Assembly (NCBI GenBank): GCA_028679325.1
Contig: JAJRBS010000080.1
Coordinates: 1 to 17,069 of the forward strand
DNA from: Methanoregulaceae archaeon
GTDB taxonomy: Archaea > Halobacteriota > Methanomicrobia > Methanomicrobiales > Methanospirillaceae
DNA length: 17,069 bases
Reading direction: 5' to 3'
The first letter of the stretch is position 1, and each line of letters starts with the position of its first letter. Of the stretch, positions 1 to 5,422 are shown piece by piece. The notes under the pieces are model-generated. The model had not been told where the DNA came from and did no database searches. It saw only the letters and a list, made by a program, of their open reading frames with translations. The translations under genes were made by a program, and so were the position numbers.

Positions 1-1
1 G

Positions 2-148
2 GTCACGGCCCTGGCTACCTTCGATGAGTGCGGCGACATCTCCTACATTAACGGGATCATCGAAGATATTACTGATCAGAGGATCCTCGCCCGGAAGCTC
101 GTCTCCCTTGAATATGCGGGAAAAGAACCCGGCCAGGGGTCCAGGTAA
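2..148 (+). CDS. PAS-domain protein, C-terminal end (partial)
   Basis: This is the last 48 codons of a gene that starts before the window, read in the frame beginning at base 2 and ending in TAA at 146-148. The visible protein contains DECGDISYINGIIEDITDQR, the usual end of a PAS domain with its PAC motif: a final beta strand with a G-x-I-x-Y-x-NG pattern, then the EDIT(D/E) exit helix. PAS domains bind cofactors or small ligands and sense redox state, light or metabolites; archaeal multi-PAS proteins are often histidine kinases or response-regulator sensors. Only about 20 residues follow the PAS end, so this protein stops without a kinase domain at its C terminus. Any catalytic or receiver part must lie upstream, outside the window. 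The PAS assignment is fairly sure; the role is unknown. Confidence 0.75.
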   Translation, partial: VTALATFDECGDISYINGIIEDITDQRILARKLVSLEYAGKEPGQGSR

Positions 149-250
149 AAACAATCATTTCGTCTTTTCTCCGGGAAATCTTCATGAGGGAGATGCCGGA
201 GTCTGTCTGTAATAGAAAGGAGGTATATTCTGCCAGGCCCAGAATGCCCC

Positions 251-269
251 GGGGATAGACTCTATCCCC
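251..269. repeat. 19-nt near-perfect palindrome
   Basis: GGGGATAGA (251-259) is mirrored by TCTATCCCC (261-269) around a single base. As RNA it would fold to an 8-bp stem with a three-base loop. It lies between two genes that converge: the PAS protein ending at 148 on the plus strand and the small gene ending at 311 on the minus strand. No T-tract follows on either strand, so it is not a classic archaeal terminator. It may be a bidirectional RNA 3'-end structure or a protein site. The rest of 149-310 holds no convincing gene. Confidence 0.5.
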
Positions 270-310
270 CAAGAGCAGGGCATCGGACCGACAGGGAAGG
301 GAACCCCCCC

Positions 311-637
311 TCAGGCAGGGTGATACTCCCTGACCGGTGCGGCAGGAGAGAAGCCGGAAAGAAGGCGGGAAAGATCGCGGTACCCGACGACATAGAGGTT
401 CTGCCGGATCAGGGCGGTCAGATCCTGCTTCTTTGCGCCGAGGATCGGCGAGAGCCAGGCAGTTCCCTCCCGTTCTCCTGCATGGTCGACCACGTCAACA
501 GGGCGGCACACCATCAGGGCTGGGATATCTTCGGGGACAATGAAGTACCGTGCTCCGGAGATCTCCATGGACAGCCCCCTGCCCGAACGCCGTGCAGTGC
601 CGGCAGGGGTATATGAGACGCAGGTGGTCTTTACCAT
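311..637 (-). CDS. Small conserved-looking protein of unknown function (108 aa)
   Basis: I do not recognise this family. The protein has 108 residues and mixed alpha/beta character: a strand-like start (VKTTCVSYTPAG, ARYFIVPED), a central stretch with DVVDHAGEREGTAWLSPILG, and a helical tail (KKQDLTALIRQNLYVVGYRDLSRLLSGF). It has no membrane segment and no evident signal peptide. The chosen ATG at 637 has a GGTGA ribosome binding site about seven bases upstream and a TATA-like element 34-45 bases upstream, giving a short leader. A second ATG at 571 (MEISGARYF) is an alternative. The gene stands alone, convergent with the PAS gene to its left and separated from the DUF2070 operon by 421 bases. 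The opposite strand is also open here but reads as low-quality protein, so the minus strand is preferred. Confidence 0.6.
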   Translation of the reverse strand: MVKTTCVSYTPAGTARRSGRGLSMEISGARYFIVPEDIPALMVCRPVDVVDHAGEREGTAWLSPILGAKKQDLTALIRQNLYVVGYRDLSRLLSGFSPAAPVREYHPA

Positions 638-670
638 GAACTTTCACCAGCCTTACCGGTTGGGCGGGAT

Positions 671-680
671 GCTATGTATA
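671..680 (-). promoter_or_regulatory. TATA-like element for the small gene at 311-637
   Basis: Read on the minus strand this is TATACATAGC, centred about 38 bases before the ATG at 637. Archaeal transcription normally starts about 25 bases after the TATA centre, which would give a leader of roughly 10-13 bases that still contains the GGTGA site. The match to consensus is moderate. Confidence 0.35.
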
Positions 681-714
681 GCTGGCGTCAGACATCAATC
701 CTGCGTCTGTTTCA

Positions 715-739
715 AAAACGGAGAGAATATCTCCGTTTT
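715..739. repeat. Perfect 10-bp inverted repeat with T4/A4 flanks
   Basis: AAAACGGAGA (715-724) and TCTCCGTTTT (730-739) form a perfect 10-bp stem around a five-base loop (GAATA). Because the arms begin with AAAA and end with TTTT, an RNA from either strand would be a short GC-containing hairpin running into a U-run. It lies downstream of the DUF2070 operon and about 35 bases upstream of the TATA-like element of the small gene. It could therefore be a bidirectional terminator or a regulator site for that gene. Confidence 0.5.
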
Positions 740-854
740 CAAAAGAAGCCTCCACGTCGTCTCCAACCTCGAAACTGTGCCGCGTGCAGAGAAAAAACAT
801 GTGCCCAGAATGAGCGCTATATTAAAAATGACCGGAATTTTGACGAAACTTTTG

Positions 855-868
855 AGAAAGGTTTATAA
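855..868 (+). promoter_or_regulatory. Candidate archaeal promoter (BRE + TATA), plus strand
   Basis: GAGAAAG followed by GTTTATAATC fits the purine-rich BRE plus TATA layout of archaeal promoters. Predicted transcription start is near 890. Downstream are only a 17-codon reading frame (ATG 902 to TGA 955, MVWSLVQAVKADTLIDQ) without a clear ribosome binding site, the tandem repeat at 933-978 and a terminator-like structure near 1000. A second AT-rich element (TATATTAAAAA, about 818-828) lies just upstream. A short non-coding RNA is possible but unproven. Confidence 0.3.
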
Positions 869-932
869 TCAGGACAGGACAACAGAAAAAGTGAAGCCAA
901 CATGGTCTGGAGCCTGGTTCAGGCAGTTAAAG

Positions 933-978
933 CTGATACTCTAATTGATCAATGACTGATACTCTCATGCATCAATTA
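933..978. repeat. Two-copy tandem repeat of a 23-nt unit
   Basis: The units 933-955 and 956-978 both begin CTGATACTCT (10 of 10 identical) and both carry ATCAAT near their end; I count 19 of 23 matches. The first unit also contains the perfect palindrome ATTGATCAAT (944-953). It lies in the non-coding stretch 638-1058. No third copy is visible on either side. Confidence 0.6.
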
Positions 979-989
979 TTGGCCTCGGC

Positions 990-1012
990 CCGGACCATGA
1001 TGGTGGGTTTTT
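990..1012 (+). terminator. Weak terminator-like hairpin with T5
   Basis: CCC..ACC pairs with GGTGGG across an ATGAT loop, with a two-base bulge, and is followed directly by five T's (1008-1012). It would end a plus-strand transcript from the candidate promoter at 855-868, just before the convergent DUF2070 gene stop at 1059. The stem is weak, so confidence is low. Confidence 0.3.
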
Positions 1013-1058
1013 AGATCTCCCGCTCACTACCGGTCAGGTTCTTTTCTTCCCGGCGTTC

Positions 1059-2798
1059 CTAGATGATAATGAGATAAATGAGTACGGAGAGGAGAAACGC
1101 CAGCATAAGTATGGCGATGGAGAGGGGGGGGATGAAGAGCACCATGGCATTCACCGTGCTCGCCATCTGGACCATCCTCTGCGATCCAAAGACCTTCACC
1201 TTCTCGCAGAGCACGGTCTGCCCGGAAACCTCAGCCGGTGACAGGTCGGCAAGAGCTTCATCTACCGAACGCATGACATAAGGAAGGAAGTCCTCGGCCG
1301 GGACCCTGAATCCCACCGGGTTCTTCCCGGAGACAGTATTTACCACGTGAGAATCAGTGGTCAGTACCTCGGCCTCGTCCACCCGGGCGAGGGCCGATGC
1401 GAGGATCTTCTCCCTGACCCCCTGCTGGATATTATTCCCGTCAATCAGGATATAGGCCGTCGTCTGCCCGCCAGCCCTGACCACCAGGGTCTCGATACCC
1501 TGGTCCCCGAATCCGTCGACTCTCTTGTAGGGCAGAGTGACCTGCGATGAACCGGTCTCGAGAGGAAAGAGTTCCCGGGTCCTGCCCTGGTCGATAACGG
1601 TACCGGCCGCCCTCTGGTACTCGAGGGCGGACAGCGTACCCGGGAGGACAACTGAAATGTCGCCGGTAAAGCAGTTGTGGGCATCGACGAATGCGACATG
1701 GGGGAAGGCCCGGTGCCCCTCGGCCATGATGGCCATCCCTATCCCGAAGTCGATATCCTCGGTCTTCTGGGGTGATCGTGTCGAGACCATCAGGAGGGTG
1801 TCGCCAAAGACCTGCCAGAGGAGCGACACCGCACCTTCGGTGTGGCGAAAAGACCGCGTGGCCCTGTCTTTGTACCGGAGATCTCCGATACCTGCCCTGA
1901 CCGTGCTCACGATCTTCTCTATCTCGTCTTCGGCCACCAGGTTGAAATCATGCGTCGCTGTCCCATGGGCCACCATGACCAGACCCGGGAAGGCGGACTG
2001 GAGGTATCGCGGAAGATTACCCCCGCCGACCTCTCCCAGCGGACCGGGATGGACGTTCGGCACCATGAAGATGACCCTGTCGTCCTGGCCCTTCCTGAAG
2101 AAGAGGCTGACCTGGGGCACGTAGACCTCCTCGCCTATCTCCCGGAAGAAGTCCTCCATGTTCTTCGAGCCGTCGGCAAGGTGGGCAATAAAGGAGTTGA
2201 GGAAACTGAGGCCGTTTATGTGAAAGGCCCGGTTGAGGGGGCGCTCGATGGCCCAGATGAGGAGCAGGGTCAGGAGCCCGAAGACGGTGAGAAGGAGCAG
2301 GGTCAGGAGTCCGAAAGGGGTATCGAACATGGTTATTCCGACGAGGATCCCGACGACGCTCTGTATCAGGGCAGGAAATACCATTCGCGCTGTCCGGTAA
2401 TCGACCATCGCCGCCAGGGCCAGGAGCCGGACGCTGAACATGAACCCCAGGGAGATGGCAAAGGAAAGGGGAAGAAGGCTGACACTGATCACCATGCCGG
2501 TCAGGGCGATGATCACCGCAAAGACATCACAGGAGAGGGCCAGCAGGGCGGAGCGGTTCCAGGTCATCTTCCGGTTGAGGACCGTGATGAAGGGAGGGGT
2601 AAGGATAAAACCGGCCAGGGCGGGCAGGGTGAAAGCCGCGGTCCCGAAGAAGTGTATGTTCTGGGAGAAGCGAAGGCTTGCTCCGTCGATAACAAAACCG
2701 AGGATAACGATGATGGCAACAGAGATCGGCCAGGAGGGAGACTTCACCAGGTACCGGGAGAGCCTCTCCATCTTGACGTCCCCGCTCATCACCGCCAT
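1059..2798 (-). CDS. DUF2070 family archaeal membrane protein
   Basis: This 579-residue protein matches the archaeal DUF2070 family in layout. An N-terminal membrane domain has about six to seven hydrophobic segments (roughly residues 20-190). A long soluble domain follows, and there are two hydrophobic segments at the extreme C terminus (about 540-579). The soluble part has family-like motifs: VPNVHPGPLGEVGGG, AHGTATHDFNLV and FVDAHNCFTGD. The His/Asp-rich motifs suggest a metal site, but no function is established for the family. The start at 2798 has GGAGG about 11 bases upstream. In-frame ATGs three and nine codons later (2789 and 2771) are alternatives. It is the last gene of the minus-strand operon, 23 bases after the PfkB gene. 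Family assignment is confident; function is unknown. Confidence 0.85.
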   Translation of the reverse strand: MAVMSGDVKMERLSRYLVKSPSWPISVAIIVILGFVIDGASLRFSQNIHFFGTAAFTLPALAGFILTPPFITVLNRKMTWNRSALLALSCDVFAVIIALTGMVISVSLLPLSFAISLGFMFSVRLLALAAMVDYRTARMVFPALIQSVVGILVGITMFDTPFGLLTLLLLTVFGLLTLLLIWAIERPLNRAFHINGLSFLNSFIAHLADGSKNMEDFFREIGEEVYVPQVSLFFRKGQDDRVIFMVPNVHPGPLGEVGGGNLPRYLQSAFPGLVMVAHGTATHDFNLVAEDEIEKIVSTVRAGIGDLRYKDRATRSFRHTEGAVSLLWQVFGDTLLMVSTRSPQKTEDIDFGIGMAIMAEGHRAFPHVAFVDAHNCFTGDISVVLPGTLSALEYQRAAGTVIDQGRTRELFPLETGSSQVTLPYKRVDGFGDQGIETLVVRAGGQTTAYILIDGNNIQQGVREKILASALARVDEAEVLTTDSHVVNTVSGKNPVGFRVPAEDFLPYVMRSVDEALADLSPAEVSGQTVLCEKVKVFGSQRMVQMASTVNAMVLFIPPLSIAILMLAFLLSVLIYLIII

Positions 2799-2821
2799 CC
2801 GATGTCTCTCCTCCGAGCTGG

Positions 2822-3724
2822 TCAGCCCGTGACCTCACTGTCGGGACCGAAGGAGGACAGGTACCGTTCCCGCATGGTTTCCCAGTCCGGGAGCCGGGTC
2901 TGGCATCCCGGTGCCTCGACGACGAAGGAAGCCGTTGTCGTTCCGATCTTCGTACAGGTGAGAGGATCGAGACCCCTCGCATAAGCGGTGAGGAAGCCTG
3001 CACGGTAGGCATCACCGGCCCCGGTCGGGTCGACCATCCTGACCGGCAATGCAGGGACCTTTCTTTCGACCTCACCCCGGACAAGGAGGCTGCTCCCTTC
3101 CCTTCCCCGGGTAAAGACCGCCATCGGGACAAGATTCGCGATCTCTGTCCGGCCGAGAGAGAGTATCCGGCACATTCCGTCGACTTCGTGGTGGTTTGCA
3201 AAGAGGATCGATGCCCGGGAAAGAATCGACAGGAGCTGGCCTTTGCTGTAGCGGTACAGGTCCTGACCAGGGTCAAACGAGGAGAACTCTGCCTTTCCTG
3301 CGAGCTTCACGTTGAAGGCGGGGTCGGCGGTGGCCATGTGCACAAACGGGAGCGCCGGAGGTTCGGTTTCAGAGAAGATTCGTGATGCCCCCCATTCAAA
3401 GAAGGTGACCTGGTCACCCCGGTCATCGGTGAACATGAAGGCCGTCGCGGTATGGGCATCAGGGATCCGGTAGAGGTTGAGCCTGACCCCGAGAGATTCC
3501 AGCCAGCGTTCGTAATCACTCCCCCGGAAGTCTCCCCCAACGGCGCTGACCAGGGTCGTAGCACCACCGAGCCTCGCTATCCCGGCCGCGATATTGGCAG
3601 CCCCGCCGCCGAAGAAGACCTGGTGATCAGCGATTTCCATGGAGGTGTTCGGCGGAGGGAGGGAGGGGACCCGGCAGATGTGATCGATTGCCGTATGACC
3701 GGCGACAGAGATCACAGGTCGCAC
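2822..3724 (-). CDS. PfkB-family carbohydrate/nucleoside kinase
   Basis: This 300-residue protein is a ribokinase-like (PfkB) kinase, which transfers the ATP gamma-phosphate to a sugar or nucleoside hydroxyl. The N-terminal signature lies around residues 38-53 (FFGGGAANIAAGIARLGG). The C-terminal signature DPTGAGDAYRAGF starts at 232, where Asp238 is the expected catalytic base and the GAG makes the oxyanion hole. DPTGAGD rather than DTTGAGD is common in archaeal nucleoside kinases of the MJ0406 type. Sugar versus nucleoside specificity cannot be read from the sequence. Its first 13 bases overlap the end of the UPF0212 gene, so translation is probably coupled. It lies upstream of DUF2070 in the same operon. 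Length is normal for the family. Confidence 0.85.
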   Translation of the reverse strand: MRPVISVAGHTAIDHICRVPSLPPPNTSMEIADHQVFFGGGAANIAAGIARLGGATTLVSAVGGDFRGSDYERWLESLGVRLNLYRIPDAHTATAFMFTDDRGDQVTFFEWGASRIFSETEPPALPFVHMATADPAFNVKLAGKAEFSSFDPGQDLYRYSKGQLLSILSRASILFANHHEVDGMCRILSLGRTEIANLVPMAVFTRGREGSSLLVRGEVERKVPALPVRMVDPTGAGDAYRAGFLTAYARGLDPLTCTKIGTTTASFVVEAPGCQTRLPDWETMRERYLSSFGPDSEVTG

Positions 3725-4050
3725 ACCTCTTTCAGCTCGAGGGGTATATCGCGGAGCGCCTTTCCGATAACCGAGCGGGCGATCTTCGCGGCGTGCTCCT
3801 TCGACTCTGCCCGAAAGACTCTCATCTCGAGCAGAAGCCCGATAAGGGCGGTATTGGCAACGACCAGCCCCGTGTTGAGCTCACCTTCGCAGAAGGGGCA
3901 AGCCAGCATGCCGGCACTGATCTCGACGAAATTGGCCGAGGGGTTCAGTCTTTTACCGGCCTCGCTGATGGCGATGCCCACTGCATCATCCAGGGTCTTT
4001 ACGTCCCGGATGATCCAGGCCGACTCGAGGACAACAAGGTAATCAGGCAT
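3712..4050 (-). CDS. UPF0212 (DUF555) family protein
   Basis: This 112-residue archaeal protein resembles the UPF0212/DUF555 family, known from methanogens (for example MJ0068). Features seen are an N-terminal strand (DYLVVLESAWIIRDV), the helix DDAVGIAISEAGKRLN, then MLACPFCE with Cys51 and Cys54. The CxxC pair looks like half of a zinc or metal site; a second pair is not evident here, so a dimer or a non-zinc role is possible. The C-terminal half is helical. No biochemical role is known. The ATG at 4050 has GGTGAT about ten bases upstream, inside the end of the nitroreductase gene 12 bases away. The 3' end overlaps the kinase gene by 13 bases. Confidence 0.8.
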   Translation of the reverse strand: MPDYLVVLESAWIIRDVKTLDDAVGIAISEAGKRLNPSANFVEISAGMLACPFCEGELNTGLVVANTALIGLLLEMRVFRAESKEHAAKIARSVIGKALRDIPLELKEVCDL

Positions 4051-4062
4051 GGCTACCCCGCA

Positions 4063-4590
4063 TCACCATGTCTCGTGGTGAAGGTGTTCGCTCACCGGCA
4101 TCCTGTCGGCCAGTTCCCGGGGAAGGCTCCCCTTCCCGATGCAGAGTATGGCCACAGGGCGGATGTGAGAGGGGAGGGAGAGGATCTCTCTCACCGGGTC
4201 CTCATCAAAAGCCCCCACCCAGCAGGATCTCAGGTTGCGGGCATGGGACGCAAGCATCAGGTAGGTGCCGGCGATTGTCGCGTCCTGGACGGCATACAGG
4301 ATCCCGCGTTCACCGTATCGGGACATGGACCGGACATAGTTGGCACAGACGATCAGGAGGAGGGGAGCTTCCCGGACCTGCTGCTGGCCAAAGGCAGCTT
4401 CCGATAGCTCTTCCCTTCTCCCGGGGTCCCGTACAATGACTGCGTCCCATGCCTCGAGGTTTCCGGCGCTCGGAGCGGTGGCGGCACAGTCAAAGAGGTA
4501 GGTGATCTCGTGATCGTCGATCGCTGCCCCCGTATACTCCCGGACAGAACTCCGGGTGGTCAGGAATTGAAAAAAGTCAGATGAGTCCAT
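4063..4590 (-). CDS. Nitroreductase-family FMN protein
   Basis: This 175-residue protein has the short nitroreductase fold. TRSSVREY (residues 12-19) is the usual FMN-phosphate-binding stretch. APSAGNLEAW (39-48) is the second FMN motif. A late SCWVGAFDEDPVREILSLP segment is followed by PVAILCIGKG and a typical basic/aromatic tail (HLHHETW). Members use FMN and NAD(P)H or F420-type donors to reduce quinones, nitro groups or flavins; the physiological substrate is not predictable. I chose ATG 4590 (MDSSDFF) because GGGAGGTG sits about ten bases upstream. An upstream in-frame ATG at 4638 would add 16 unlikely residues inside the preceding gene. The start overlaps the preceding gene by 14 bases, implying coupling. 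Confidence 0.82.
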   Translation of the reverse strand: MDSSDFFQFLTTRSSVREYTGAAIDDHEITYLFDCAATAPSAGNLEAWDAVIVRDPGRREELSEAAFGQQQVREAPLLLIVCANYVRSMSRYGERGILYAVQDATIAGTYLMLASHARNLRSCWVGAFDEDPVREILSLPSHIRPVAILCIGKGSLPRELADRMPVSEHLHHETW

Positions 4591-4933
4591 GCTGGGAGAG
4601 CACCTCCCATGCACCCTGGGCGACAGTGGTGACGGCACTGATAGATTCCGACATCTTCAGGGAGGCTGGCCCGAACTGGTCGCTCTCGGTCAGGCTGATG
4701 GCCTCGCTTAACAACTCCATGGCGCTCCGGAACTCCTTCATCCCGGTCCCCTGGTACGCGAACTGGATCTCAGATCTCACCTGTTCGAGAACCATGATCA
4801 GCATCTTTTTTGCCCCGGGTCGTTCGTTGTCCGGAAATCCGGTGAGCGCAATCTCCAGCTGGGAGCAGATGATCAGTTCTGACTTCGCCCGCTCCGAAAA
4901 CTGGTAACTCCTGACAGCATCCTTGAGATCCAT
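4577..4933 (-). CDS. Small helical protein of unknown function
   Basis: I do not recognise this protein of 118 residues. It reads as several amphipathic helices (for example RAKSELIICSQLEIAL, GAKKMLIMVLEQVRSEIQ, FRSAMELLSEAISL) with no Cys cluster, no signal peptide and no membrane segment. It may be a small helical bundle or a binding partner. ATG 4933 is chosen. A TTG at 4942, in frame, would add three residues (MSR). No strong ribosome binding site is visible for either, so translation may start on a short leader. It is the first gene of the five-gene minus-strand operon and overlaps the nitroreductase gene by 14 bases, which suggests they are expressed together. Confidence 0.65.
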   Translation of the reverse strand: MDLKDAVRSYQFSERAKSELIICSQLEIALTGFPDNERPGAKKMLIMVLEQVRSEIQFAYQGTGMKEFRSAMELLSEAISLTESDQFGPASLKMSESISAVTTVAQGAWEVLSQHGLI

Positions 4934-4992
4934 ACGGCTCAACCACTCTCGGTGATGATGGTCCCTGATGACAGATTATTCTTGCGTTTCAG

Positions 4993-5025
4993 AAAAAAAG
5001 GAGGGAGAGGTCGTCGTGACACGAC
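4993..5025 (-). terminator. Hairpin plus T7 terminator after the RGG-rich gene
   Basis: On the minus strand, just after the stop codon at 5030, GTCGT/ACGAC arms (5013-5025) can form a 5-bp stem with a three-base loop. A pyrimidine run ending in seven T's (4993-4999) follows. T-tracts end archaeal transcripts, so this likely closes the argH-gatD-gatE-RGG cluster and separates it from the next operon. Confidence 0.5.
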
Positions 5026-5029
5026 CGGT

Positions 5030-5359
5030 TCAACGACCGGCTTTCTGTTTTGCGCCCATGACCGAGACCTTCGCACGGCGCATGGAACGGCGAACCATGG
5101 GGTTTGCTGCCGGGCCTGAATCCCCGCGTCCGCCCCGTCCGCCACGGCCTCCTCCGCCCCGCCTCTTCGGTGCGCCGCGACCTCTTGGTCCTCCCCGTCC
5201 GTCTCCCATCTCCTGCTCAAGCTTCCGGATCGATGCTCCGGCCTTGAACCGCTGGTTCGGTCCCGGTCTCTTCAGTTCTCCTTCTGCCTTCGGAACCAGT
5301 CGGATCTGGCCCTTCACGCCCTTGACCTGCACCCACAGCGTCGTCCCCGTCTTTCCCAT
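5030..5359 (-). CDS. Small basic RGG-rich protein (possibly DUF5350)
   Basis: This 109-residue protein has two parts. The N-terminal half (residues 1-50) is a conserved-looking basic domain: MGKTGTTLWVQVKGVKGQIR, then RPGPNQRFKAGASIRKLEQE. The C-terminal half is low complexity with RGG repeats at 55-57, 67-69, 72-74 and 75-77, ending in a basic tail rich in R and K. From memory it resembles a small protein annotated DUF5350 in Methanomicrobiales; I could not verify this. RGG tails usually bind RNA, so an RNA- or ribosome-associated role is plausible, but this is inference. ATG 5359 has AAGGAG nine bases upstream; an ATG at 5398 would add 13 residues with poor spacing. It follows gatE by 63 bases and is likely cotranscribed. 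Confidence 0.7.
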   Translation of the reverse strand: MGKTGTTLWVQVKGVKGQIRLVPKAEGELKRPGPNQRFKAGASIRKLEQEMGDGRGGPRGRGAPKRRGGGGRGGRGGRGDSGPAANPMVRRSMRRAKVSVMGAKQKAGR

Positions 5360-5422
5360 ATTCAAAAACTCCTTAAAATATACTCCTGCTTCTGGCATAA
5401 ACCTTCTTGAGAGTGAAGGACA

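Noticed and set aside
320..616. Plus-strand frame opposite the small gene at 311-637, with an AGGAGGT sequence upstream at about 220
   Set aside because: The plus-strand protein has no ordered pattern, and no good start codon lies at proper distance from AGGAGGT. The minus strand has a TATA element, a GGTGA site and a more protein-like composition.
540..944. 134-codon plus-strand frame
   Set aside because: It begins inside the oppositely oriented small gene and runs through AT-rich non-coding sequence with no recognisable protein pattern.
1842..2984. 380-codon open frame on the plus strand opposite DUF2070
   Set aside because: Its protein is low complexity (many G, E, D, Q, R) with no family resemblance, while the minus strand encodes a clear DUF2070 protein. 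It is a GC-rich antisense shadow.
5110..5200. Repetitive CCGCCCCGTCCGCC-type DNA as a possible repeat element
   Set aside because: It encodes the RGG repeats of the small basic protein on the minus strand, so the repetition is explained by coding.
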